Part shown: in pieces, positions 22,701 to 33,183 of the stretch | Position numbering within the stretch: the stretch's first letter is position 1 | How the letters are laid out: each line of letters starts with the position of its first letter | Source: Tetragonia tetragonoides | Taxonomy: Eukaryota; Streptophyta; Magnoliopsida; Caryophyllales; Aizoaceae | Direction of reading: 5' to 3' | Length of the DNA: 64,000 nucleotides | Assembly: GCA_038025085.1 (NCBI GenBank) | Contig: CM076153.1 | Coordinates: forward strand, 23,163,001-23,227,000 | Made by a program: the position numbers and the translations under genes | Notes under the pieces: generated by a model | Database searches by the model: none | What the model was told of the DNA's origin: nothing | The model's input: only the letters and a program-made list of their open reading frames with translations

Positions 22701-23998
22701 TTACTTGGGATATGTATCCGGCTATGTTTAGTTCAATATTTGTATTAATTTGGGAGGTGAATAATTGAGGAGAAGACAACTAGTAATTTACGTCAACTTG
22801 TACGTAGACACTGCTCTTTATACGACATCAAGCTTAAAGTTGATGGAAATCAAAATAGAAAAGCGATTAAGAAATATGGTGACAATTGTTTCTATCCTCT
22901 TAGTACCTCATCCACTGTAGTCTGCCTCTTTCTGAATGACAAAAGTTGACATTGTTTATATGTGCCTCTCAACTCTCAAGGTGTATCAATGCAAGTTCAG
23001 TTAGGATCTTCTGTTAGTAGCCTCTTTATCAATGGTTGCATTTTCACGTGTTTGTTTGATAATCATTGTTATGCAGTTCTGAATACTACTGAAGGTCGCA
23101 ATTGACGTTGGTTATAGATAATTATGTGATCCATCATCTTTACATACGATTCTAAGTTCTAACGAAACTCTTTTGTCTTGTGTTATTGTTTCCCTTTTTC
23201 TTTTTGCATGACTCAAACAGATCAACACAAGGGCAGCTCTCAGGACGCATAAGTGGGACTTCTTGATTGGTTAATGCAATCCTCTGCTGTCTATGACTAC
23301 AAATCAAGAGCGCGAGAAACTTATATTGTTGAATTCGACATTTTCTTGTTGTATAAGAAACCTCATCTTGCTGTATATCATGGCTTGAAATGGTGACATT
23401 TTTAATTCACCATGGAATCAATATGAAAAGAAAATGCTCGATTAGGAGGGCAGAGCATGTTAACTTAGTTCTTTCCGTCTTTCTGATGCCTATATGCAAT
23501 AAACAAATTAAGGAGAAGATCTCATCATTTGAAATGTGTTTCTCACGGGACATGTCAAGGTTCTTCAACTTCAATTATTAGGAATTCCTACATAATCTTG
23601 CAAGCATTCCTTATGTCTCCTCTTTCTGTTCCTTATTGAGGTTTTGAACATTTTTTTTTCTCTGTTATTTTTTGAGGTTTTCAACATACACTTCGCATTA
23701 ATACCACACCCCATTTTAAACAATATCACAATTCACACCCCTAATAAAATAATCAATAATTGTACGCGTCTATCAAATAGACGCGCCACTTCGTCTATTT
23801 GATGGTTTTAGTAAAGAAATTAAGGACTGGGGCCTGATCTTGTAAATTGTTTGTTATTGTGTAATGAAATTGTAAAAGAGCAATGGAGTAATAGCACAAT
23901 TGCTTTTCTTTTGTACATTCTCTAATGCATCCCTCTCTCTCTCTCCACAAAACCATTCTCTGATCCATCCCTCTCTCTTCACAAAACCAACCGCCGGC
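19733..23998. other. 3' flank of the acetyltransferase gene, no confident gene
   Basis: About 4.3 kb without recognisable coding sequence. The first few hundred bases should include the 3' UTR. A ~41 bp sequence with TTAGCATGTAAGCCTCAC is directly duplicated at 20,958-21,040. On the minus strand around 21,700-22,520, a TATAAAAGG motif (~21,828) precedes a pyrimidine-rich stretch (CTCTCCCTCCCTTTCC), which might be a decayed LTR. From 23,900 to 23,990 lies CT-rich leader-like DNA that the copia element interrupts. Confidence 0.4.
20958..21040. repeat. Two-copy 41 bp tandem duplication
   Basis: TTAGCATGTAAGCCTCAC followed by (C)AAATGATTAGCTA occurs twice head to tail with only a few differences. 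It is non-coding and probably arose by replication slippage. Confidence 0.6.
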
Positions 23999-24261
23999 TG
24001 TTAAGACATAAATTAGTGACAATTTAATTATATTAGTTTGCTGTATATATTGTAGATGTAATAAACCTGTTGAGGTTGTTAGATGTCCAGCTGAGCTGGC
24101 ATTAGTTTGTTAGAAGTCAGAGAAGTTTGTTAGGCTCCTTAAGTCGGTTACAAACACTGTATATAAGCTTCAAGCCCTGTATACTTGAAGCTCAGATTAA
24201 CAGAATAAACAAATCACTTCTCTCTCTAATTCTTACATTCTTTGAGCTATGAAGCTCAACT
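23999..24261 (+). repeat. 5' LTR of copia element 1
   Basis: A 263 bp LTR starts TGTTAAGACA and ends GAAGCTCAACT, directly followed by the primer-binding site TGGTATCAGAGC at 24,262. It is preceded by the target duplication CCGGC (23,994-23,998). It differs from the 3' LTR at about 10 positions plus one 2 bp gap, by hand count. The terminus is TG...CT, not TG...CA. Confidence 0.85.
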
Positions 24262-24273
24262 TGGTATCAGAGC
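24262..24273 (+). other. Primer-binding site (tRNA-iMet type)
   Basis: TGGTATCAGAGC directly abuts the LTR. It is complementary to the 3' end of plant initiator methionine tRNA, the usual copia primer. Confidence 0.8.
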
Positions 24274-24644
24274 CAGTGAAGCTCCATTAAAGCTTCATTG
24301 AAGCTCTATTGAAGAAACTCTTGTTTTCTTCATTTCTTGAGCAAAGAAGATTGATTTACGCTTTTATTCATCTGTTAATCACACAAAACACTTGTTCTTC
24401 CGCATCTTTTTTGGTCAAATTACTCAATGAAATTCACATTGAATTTTGTTGATATTATCCAAGAATCTCTAGAAAATCTACAGTTCATTTCGATTATCAA
24501 GATTTTGATTTGTTTCATCAAAATCTTCAGCTCATTGCAAACATATTTTGATCAATTCATATTTCGTATCTTGATTTGTTTCATCAAGATATCTAGCTCA
24601 CATTTCTAGAGATTCAAAACTCTGATCATCTGGTTTCAATCACA

Positions 24645-25530
24645 ATGCCAGCTTCACATACTCATGTGTCATTTTCTGATCCTCATGATACTCTGTATCT
24701 TCATCCCTCAAAAGGTCCAGGATCCTTAGTAGTTCAAGTAAAATTTCAAGGTGCTGCAAATTATCGCTCATGGAAAAGATCTGTGGAGATAGGCTTTGCA
24801 ACGAAAAGAAAATTAGGTTTTGTGACTGGTACAATACCTAGACCTACAGATCAATTACATGCTGATAAATGGGATACCTGTAATCACATGGTCATTGCTT
24901 GGCTAATGCACTCTTCTGTTGAAGCAATAGCTAAATCCATATTGTATATGAACAGGAGAGATATGGTTATCTTTGGAAAAGAGATTTGCTCTTAGTAATG
25001 GCTCAAGAAGGTATCAATTGAACAAGGCCACATATGAAGAGAAACAAGCAAGTCTTTCTGTGAATGATCATTATACAAAAATGAAAAGTCTATGGGAAGA
25101 AGTTGAAGCAATGAATGAACTTCCTAAGGTCACTACAACAACACCTGATGTAACAACATTTATGCAAGCATTAGGCAAACAAATTGATGATCAGAAGCTT
25201 TTTCAGTTCTTAAATGGACTTGATGACAAATTTGGTCCACAAAGAAGTCAGTTACTTCTTATGACACCTCTTCCTTCAGTGGAAACTGCGTGTGCTATGC
25301 TACAGCAGGAGGAATCTCAGAGAGAAATTCTGGATGTTAACAAGGCTAGTGTAGAGACTACTGCACTGTACAACAAAGAAGGTTACAATGATGTTTGTGA
25401 GAAATGTGGTAATAAAGGTCACAACAAAGGGAAATATTGGATGATAATTGGATATCCTAATTGGCACCTTAAGAGTGCTCAATTTCCTCAGAAAAAAGGG
25501 TTACAACCAGAGTTCTATTCAGAAACCTAG
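24645..25530 (+). pseudogene. copia gag, frameshifted
   Basis: Encodes the capsid polyprotein that would package the element RNA. The ATG at 24,645 opens a UBN2-like gag: YLHPSKGPGSLVV, NYRSWKRSVEIGF, WDTCNHMVIAWLMHSS. A frameshift near 24,973 moves the rest into another frame (LNKATYEEKQASLSVNDHY, LFQFLNGLDDKFGPQRSQLL). The zinc knuckle CEKCGNKGHNKGKYW (~25,398) has lost its fourth ligand, Cys replaced by Tyr. A further shift near 25,470 separates gag from protease. Confidence 0.8.
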
Positions 25531-27041
25531 GCCTCAGAACTTCAAAGGCAAAGGTACTGCTGCATTAGCTGAGGTATCTGAAATCAAATCCAGTGGAAAT
25601 GCGACTTTCACTCAGCAACAATTTCAACAACTGCTGAAACATATGCCTATGTCTCATAAACCTTCAGTAGCAGAACCTGAGGATGACTTTGGAGATGGTT
25701 TTGCAGGTATTGTTCTTTGCTCATATGCCTCATCTAAGACAAATTGTTGGATTCTTGATACTGGTGCTACTGACCACATGAGCTCATCCTTATCTCTCTT
25801 TCATTTATCTAAACCTTTGATCACAGACCTAAAATAACCTTGCCTAATGGACATACCACTGATATAACTCACATAGGTGACATTGCTTTAGATAACACAC
25901 TTGTTTTACATGATGCTTTGTGTGTTCCTGCTTTTAAGTTTAACCTCCTTTCAGTACCTAAATTGCTAAAAGAAAACAACCTTTATGTGATATTTTACTC
26001 ATCTTTTTGCATAATTCAGGACTCTGTCACCCACAAGTTGAGAGGAGTTGGTAGAGAGACTGGTGGCTTGTACTATATGCTGGATATTCCTCTCAGTCAG
26101 ATTCCTTGGCGGATCATAGAGTGCATTTTGCTGGTGCATCTATACTTAATCCTCTTAGTCTCGATTCTGTGTTAAAGTCTAGCACAATATCTGATTTTCA
26201 AGGTCCATGTAATAAGTCCAGTAATCATGTGTCTGTATATAGCCTGTGGCATCATAGGCTTGGACATGCATCTGTTAAGAAAATGCAATGTATTCCTGAT
26301 GTTTCTTGTCATGTTAAGGACAAAGGAACAGATGTTTGTGTTTCATGTCCTATGGCAAAGATGACTAAACTTGCTTTCAATTCTAGTTCTTCTGAAACTC
26401 AAAATTTGTTTGATCTTGTTCATATAGACATATGGGGTCCTTATAGAGTTCCTACACACAACAATTTTAGATACTTTCTTACTGTTGTTGAAGATCACAG
26501 TAGAGCTCACTGGATTTTCCTTCTTTAGTGTAAATCTCAAGCTTTTAATATTTCACAAAATTTTCATAAAATGGTTCAAAACCAATTTCATACTAGCATA
26601 AAGATCTTGAGATCTGATAATGCTCTTGAGTTTGACAGTGGTCCCTGTCAAGATTATTTCAATGCTCATGGCATAATTCATCAAACTACTTGTGTAGATA
26701 GGTCACAACAAAATGGCAGAGTGGAAAGGAAACATAGACACATTTTAGACACAGCAAGAGCTTTGAGAATTCATGCAGGATTACCTATTACTTATTGGGG
26801 TGACTGTGTATTAACAACAACACACATAAAAAATAGACTTCCAACACCTTTGCTTCACAACAAAACACCCTATGAAATATTGTTTAAATCTGCTCCCACC
26901 TATGATCATTTGAAGGTGTTTGGATGCTTAGCCTTTGCTGTCAACCTCAACAAGGAACAGACAAGTTTACTCATAGAGGTGTACCTTGTGTGTTTCTTGG
27001 TTATCCAAGCACACAAAAAGGGTACAAACTACAAAATCTAA
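25531..27041 (+). pseudogene. copia protease and integrase, broken
   Basis: The aspartic protease motif WILDTGATDHMS is at ~25,749. The GAG-pre-integrase block LWHHRLGHASVKKM is at ~26,247. Integrase catalytic residues can be followed as HIDIWGP (~26,421), LRSDNALEF (~26,608) and NGRVERKHRHILD (~26,712), the D, D and E of DDE integrases. CVSCPMAK gives the Cys pair of the N-terminal zinc site. Shifts near 25,837 and 26,160 and a TAG at 26,526-26,528 interrupt it. The C-terminal part (AYEILFK-like NKTPYEILFK, HLKVFGCLAF) frameshifts near 26,970. Confidence 0.85.
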
Positions 27042-27056
27042 TCACAAAAAGAATTT

Positions 27057-29102
27057 TTGTTTCCAGAGATGTTAAATTTTGTTGAGCATATATTCCCTTT
27101 TGATAATAATAGTTACAAAAACATGCTAAACCCTTTACCTCTTGATGTGTCTAATGCTTCTCCATTCTGCTATGATGAAGTGCCTCTGTCCTCTGAATCA
27201 GTTAATCAGAATGAAGTTCTTGGTCAGTCTACTGAGGTTGTCCCTACTGACACCTCAGTATCTCACATACAGTCTGTGTCTACAGACGAGTCTAGTGCAT
27301 CTGTTCCCATTCCCACTAGACAGTCATCTAGATCCTCTAAGAAACTTACTTGGTTAGCAGATTATGTCCGTGCCTTTGTCTCTGCCATTCCTCTCCTCAG
27401 TGAAAAGTCCTGCATGCATTCTTCTTTTGCTAACCTTGTCTTCACAGAAAATGTTGTTGATACCTACATAAAGCCTTCCTTTGACCATTTTGTTGGCAAT
27501 GTCACCACTACATCTGACCCTAATACATTCAGAGAAGCTGTAAAAGAATCCAAATGGTGTAATGCCATGAATCTTGAGTTAAGTGCACTTGAGGAAAACA
27601 ATACTTGGATCATCACTGAGTTACCTCCAGGTAAAAAGGCCATAGGGAGCAGGTGGCTCTACAAGACTAAATATAAGTCTGATGGCATAGTTGAGAGGTG
27701 TAAGGCTCGTTTAGTGATTCAGGGAAACAATCAAAGAAAGGGCATTGATTTTGATGAAACTTTTGCTCCAGTGGCAAAAATGACCACTGTAAGAGCTCTT
27801 CTAGCTGTGGCAGCAATGAGAGGATGGCATACTTGTCAGATGGATGTAACAAATGCATTTCTTCATTGAGATTTATTTGAGGAAGTGTATATGAAGATGC
27901 CACAGGGATACACAGCTCAAGGGGAGAGAATTCAACCTAGTCAAGGGGAGTTACAGATTGCTAAGCCTCCTATTTCCAAAGTGTGTAAATTGCAAAAATC
28001 CTTGTATGGATTAAAGCAATCTCCTAGACAATGGTTTGCTAAATTGTCCTTTGCACTTTTGTCCTTTGGATTTCAGCAATCCAAGGCAGATTACTCATTA
28101 TTTACAAGACAAAATGGCAGCTCCTTCACAGCCATTCTTGTCTATGTAGATGATATGCTTGTTACAGGAAATGATTTGAAGGATATTTAAGAGGTTAAGA
28201 AATTGCTTTCTACTCAGTTTCATATGAACGACCTAGGAGATTTGAGGTATTTTTTGGGATTGAAAATTGCCAGGTCTGAGCAATGAATTGTTGTATCTCA
28301 GAAAAAGTATGTTTTGGATTTGCTTGAAGAACATGGTTTACACAATGCAAGACCTTACAACCTTCCCTTGGATCAACAAATTAAGCTCACTGCTGAGCTA
28401 GGTACTCTTTTGCCTGATCCTGAACCATACAAAAGGATTATAGGCAAGCTTATATATCTCAACATTACAAGACCTGATATCAACTTCTCAGTTCAACTAC
28501 TGAGTCAGTTCATACAAGCTCCAACTACAGCTCATATGGATGTAGCTATCCATGTCTTAAGATATCTCAAGAAAAATCCTAGTCAAGGCATTCTCATGGC
28601 TCATAGCTCAGCTGCACATATTACTGCTTTCTGTGACTCAGATTGGGCATCTTATCCCATGTTCAGGAGATCCACTGCAGGCTATTGTATATTACTTGGG
28701 AAATCACCTGTGTCATGGAAGTCCAAGAAGCAGCATGTAGTGGCCAGATCCTCTGCTGAGGCAGAATATAGATCAATGGCTCTAACTGTTTGTGAGGTTA
28801 CATGGCTTACTAGTTTACTGAAAGATCTTGGTTTACAAAAACTGGCTCCTACAAACCTTAAATGTGATAACCAAGCAGCTTTGTATATAGCAGCAAATCC
28901 TGTATATCATGAGAGGACTAAGCACATAGAAGTGGACTATCACTTCATCAGGGATAAGATCAAAGAAGGAGTCATCAGGCCTTCCTATGTACATACAACT
29001 CAGCAATTGGCAGATGTACTGACTAAGATCTTATCTGTTGATCAGCATCAACATCTTCTTGCCAAGTGGGGAGCGTCTGCTTCCTCATCACTCCCAACTT
29101 GA
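27057..29102 (+). pseudogene. copia reverse transcriptase and RNase H, broken
   Basis: The RT begins at EAVKESKWCNAMNLEL (~27,535), with KAIGSRWLYKTKYKSDG, GIDFDETFAPVAKMTTVRAL and QMDVTNAFLH. A TGA at 27,867 follows. It continues [17 protein letters not shown] (~27,990) to the catalytic [14 protein letters not shown] (~28,140). Stops at 28,188 and ~28,284 split it again. The RNase H is largely open (28,314-29,102): FCDSDWASYPMFRRSTAGY, SSAEAEYRSMA, LKCDNQAALYIAANPVYHER, HTTQQLADVLTK. The polypurine tract and 3' LTR follow directly. Confidence 0.85.
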
Positions 29103-29109
29103 AAGGGAG

Positions 29110-29370
29110 TGTTAAGGCATAGATTTGTAATAATTTAATTATATTAGTTTGATGTATATATTAGATGTAATAAACCTGTTGAGGTTGTTAGAAGTCCAGC
29201 TGAGCTGGCATTAGTTTGTTAGAAGTCAGAGAAGTTTGTTAGGCTCCTTAAGTCGGTTACAAACACTGTATATAAGCTTCAAACCCTGTATACTTGAAGC
29301 TCATATTAACAGAATAAACAAATCACTTCTCTCTCTAATTCTTACATTCTTTGATCTATGAAGCTCAACT
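29110..29370 (+). repeat. 3' LTR of copia element 1
   Basis: A 261 bp copy starts TGTTAAGGCA and ends GAAGCTCAACT, followed by target duplication CCGGC (29,371-29,375). At ~3.8% divergence from the 5' LTR, insertion would date to roughly 1.5 million years at an assumed 1.3e-8 substitutions per site per year. Confidence 0.85.
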
Positions 29371-29375
29371 CCGGC

Positions 29376-30404
29376 CGACTCTTCTCTGCCTCCATTTTTG
29401 TCGACTACCCTGCCCACTGTTCACCATCTATCTCTCTCCACCGTACAAGCCAAAACCACGGTACCTCTTTCTCCGTCCGACTCCCTTCTTGTCTACCATC
29501 TCTCATGAATTCTCCATCCCACGCACTCTTTCTCCATTGTCCCTCTTTCTCCAATTGTGTACTGAATTAAGCACCCCATTGTGTAAATAATAATCGGGAT
29601 TAATTATTTTTTTCACTAAACATCTGGTGCCATTACTAAATCAACGAAATGTTAACTAAAGAAAGAGGAAGTTTAACTGATTAAACTGTATTCAATGTTC
29701 TGTATTTGCAGCAATAGTTAGTAGTTAGGCACTTGGGATGCTCCTCAATGCAACAACATGGTACTTCCTGATCAACAAGGCGTTGAAGGAAGCAAGGAAC
29801 ACCTGGTGTGTCATTTGATTCAGCTTAATGGATACAATCCAAGACCTCCAAAGAGATACATCAGGGCGACGGATTTCCATGGACTGAAGCTGCAACATTA
29901 GTCCTCTTGATGATCCACTTGCCTCATGAATCATCATCCACTTGCTATGCTATTGAGCTCATTTACAATTTGGGCCAATGTTGGAAAAGAACACAACCCA
30001 TGAAAGAGGCTTAGGGGTAAAGTGTTAGGGAATTGGGTCGTGTTGAGTATAAATGGGCCGTGCTGCATTTATAAATTATTTTGAGACCCAAAATTTGGAT
30101 ATTATATAATCTCGTGTTACTTTGCATCCAAAAAATATAATCTCGTATTAGTGTTAATATAAATAATGTAATAGTCTTACTATACCCTATTAATCTTGTG
30201 TTCATTTTATTAACAAGACTTATTATCACTTTTATGTAGTTATTTGTATTGAAAATATAGTTTTATAATTTGTGTGGTATGTAGATTCGAAGCCTAATAC
30301 TTGCAATTTAGTTTAATATCGTTATGATTAGGATAGTCATTTAATCTCACTCCCAACTATAGTTAATATAGTTTAAGTAATTATTTTAGAAAGTCGTAAA
30401 TAAG
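29376..30404. other. Interrupted leader-like sequence and spacer
   Basis: The first 200 bp are CT-rich and continue the sequence cut by the copia insertion. Around 29,758-29,899 a short plus-strand frame (GYNPRPPKRYIRATDFHG) ends in a stop and could be a decayed terminal exon, but I recognise no family. A TATAAAT motif at ~30,049 within a GTGTTAGGGAATTGGG context resembles an LTR fragment. Nothing else is evident. Confidence 0.35.
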
Positions 30405-31935
30405 CATTACGACATAAAATAGTTGAGAGTGATTAGCACTTTTTGTCCCAATGACGTTTAAATTGAGCCGAAATGGTCTAAATCACTATCGAACTTGCTT
30501 TTGATCACTGGTTAGGAATGATAACACATAAGTCTACGAAATGTATTTCGTATTATTAATAAGATAGCTTAGTCTAAACCATTACAATCGTTGAGAGTGA
30601 TTGGGACTTATTGTCCAACGACGTTTAAAATGAGCCGGAGTGGTCTAAATCACTATCGAACTTGCTTTTGATCACTTGTTAGGAATGATATTACAAGAGT
30701 CTAGGGAATGTATTTCGTGTTTTTAATAAGAGAACTTAATTTAAACCATTAGGACCGTTGAGAGTGCTTAGCACTTTTTGTCCTAATAACGTCTAAATTT
30801 AGCCGTGATGGTCTAAATCACTTTTCAACATGTTATTGATCACTTGATTGTCTTGATATTACAAGAATGAAGAGTTTAGAGAATGTATTTTGTAGTATTA
30901 CTATGAGAGCTTAGTCTAAACCATTACGACATTGAGAGTGATAACAATATTTGTCTCAATAACTTCTAAATTGGGTCGGAGAGGTCTAAATCACTCTCGA
31001 ACTTGCTTTTGATCACTTTTTAGGATTGATATTGCAAGAGTCTAGGGAATGTATTTCGTGTTTTTAATAAGAGAGCTTAGTCTAAACCATTAAGATCGTT
31101 GAGAGTGATTAGCACTTATTGTCACATAACATCTAAATTGAGCGAGAGGTCTAAAGCACTCTCGAACTTGCTTTTGATCACTTGTTAGGAGTGATATTAC
31201 AAGAGTCTAGGGAATTTATTTCTTGTTTTTAATAAGAGAGCTTAGTCTAAACCATTACGATCTTTGAGAGTGATTAGCACTTATTGTCCCAATAACTTCT
31301 AAATTGAGCCGGAGAGGTCTAAATCACTCTCAAACTTGCTTTTGATCACTTGTTAGCATTGATATTACAAGAGTCTAGGGAATTTATTTCATGTTTTTAA
31401 AAAGAGAGGTTATTCTAAACCATTACGACCGTTGAGAGTGATTAGCACTTTTTGTCCCAATGACGTCTAAATTGAGCCGGAGAGGCCTAAATCACTCTCG
31501 AACTTGTTTTTGATCACTTGTTAGGATTGATATTACAAGAGTCTAGGGAATAAATTTTATGTTTTTATTAAGAGAGCTTAGTCTAAACCATTACGATCGT
31601 TGAGATTGATTAGCACTTTTTGTCCATGTGACGTTTAAATTGAGCCGGAGTAGTCTAAATCACTCTCGAACTTCCTTTTGATCACTTGTTAGGATTGATA
31701 TTGCAACAGTCTAGCGATTTTATTTCGTGTTTTTACTAAGAGAGCTTAGTCTGAACCATTACGATCGTTGAGAGTGATTAGCACTTTTTGTCCCAATAAC
31801 GTTTAAATTGAGTCGGAGAGGTCTAAATCACTCTCAAACTTGCTTTTTATCACTTATTAGTATTAATATTACATAAGTATAGGAAATATATTTTTTACTT
31901 TTACTAAGAGATCTTAGGAATTGAGAGGTCTAAAT
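30405..31935. repeat. Satellite-like tandem array, ~168 bp x 9
   Basis: GAGAGTGATTAGCAC-type starts occur at about 30,425, 30,593, 30,760, 30,934, 31,101, 31,266, 31,434, 31,602 and 31,770, giving spacings of 165-174 bp, mostly 168. Shared blocks include GGTCTAAATCACT, CTTTTGATCACTTGTTAGGA and TTAGTCTAAACCATTACGA. Each unit has GAGAGTGATT near one end and AATCACTCTC ~70 bp later, so every monomer can form a dyad. No coding capacity. The nucleosome-scale period is typical of plant satellites, but nine copies alone do not make it centromeric. Confidence 0.85.
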
Positions 31936-32195
31936 CAATCTTAATCATTGCCATTGTACAATTTAAATTAGGAATTTAGATAAGAAATTTCTTTTTGTTC
32001 TTTACAAAAAAACAAAGGAAAACAATAAATCTTCCGAGTTTGATAGCCATTAGATTGGGCATTCCTTTATCAAGGGTTGATATTGTTTCATTTCATTTGT
32101 GATCCATGTGACCACCTAATAGACTAACAATAAGCCGACAACACATCACATTTTATTTTCTCTCTCCTTCTTTCCCTTTACGGGTCATTCCAATT

Positions 32196-33168
32196 TTGAC
32201 TCATAACTTCATTTTCCAATCTGCCACATTTTTTCTCACTCACCGTTTCTCTCCTCACTCACCTGTTTGTGGCAATTTTTCAACTCTCTCCCCATACTCA
32301 CTTGTTTTTCTCTATCTCTCTCAATCTATATCTCTCCTCATATCTATAGTTCGTTCATCTTTCCTGTTGATTGTCTTGTTCTCTCTCTCGATTTGGTTGA
32401 TGTCCGCCTAAATGTAAGGTGAGTTTTATTGATTTATGCTTTTTTTGTTCATCTTTTTGGGTTTGCTTTGTTTGTTGTGAATTCAGCTCAAATAAACAAT
32501 AAATGGAGAAATTGAACTAAGATTGAATGTTTGTACGCGTAGGGAGATGAGTTGAATTTTAATTCTCTGACGAAGTCATTTTGATTTTTTCCTTGCAGTA
32601 ATTTGTTACAAGAATTGGGGAAGAACAATTGGACTTGATTTGTTGGTGTTACTTTGAAGAACAAGTCATTTCTAAATTCCATTCCCGAATCTTGCAAGTA
32701 TGTCAATTTGAAAGTCAATTTAACAACAATTTAATCCCTGTTGACATATAAGCTGTGTATAATTATGCTGTTCTTTGTCATATTCACTAGGTTTTTAAGT
32801 CGTCATCTCAACTATGTCACTGAAATATGTTAGCATTAGGCTTGGTTCTTTGTTTGCATAATTACAGTACTTTGGTTGACATAGGAAAGGAAATCTTGTA
32901 TGAAATTGCGGATATTAGAGATGTTGGAAATTGTAGGAAATTAACAGGAACTTCAGATGTTAATGTTTTGGTCAAAATTCTTTGAGGTGTTTGGTTGTTC
33001 TTATCTTTAATTGAGTGTCTAACTGATGATTTTGTGATAGTGTTGGTCAACTAAGTGTGTCATTGATTATACAATCTTGCTATGACTTTAGTTTTCTGTC
33101 CGTAAAAAAATCAATTGTATATTGATGTTTTGTTTTGGTGTGTGGAGCCTGGACTTGGTTGGTTGCAG
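32196..33168 (+). other. Putative 5' UTR exon and intron of the FRS gene
   Basis: A CT-rich leader (32,160-32,410) runs to AATGTAAG|GTGAGT at 32,419, a good donor. TTGGTTGCAG at 33,159-33,168 is a good acceptor 15 bp before the predicted start codon. A leader intron is inferred; no transcript evidence is available here. Confidence 0.4.
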
Positions 33169-33183
33169 TATAAGACACGGGAT

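Larger units (their letters stand above)
23999..29370 (+). mobile_element. Ty1/copia retrotransposon, complete but degenerate
   Basis: The 5.37 kb element has both LTRs, a primer-binding site (24,262-24,273, initiator-Met tRNA type), a polypurine tract GAAAGGGAG (29,101-29,109) and domains in copia order: gag, protease, integrase, RT, RNase H. CCGGC flanks both sides (23,994-23,998 and 29,371-29,375). At least eight stops or frameshifts block translation. It inserted into CT-rich leader-like sequence that continues on the far side as CGACTCTTCTCTGCC. Confidence 0.85.

Noticed and set aside
29725..29937. 70-codon minus-strand frame or plus-strand terminal exon
   Set aside because: Neither strand gives a recognisable family, and the nearest acceptor (TTTGCAG at 29,711) leads into stops. 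Kept only as a remark.
30405..31935. Centromeric satellite
   Set aside because: Only nine copies, next to genes and gene-like sequences. Period alone is not enough, so it is called satellite-like only.
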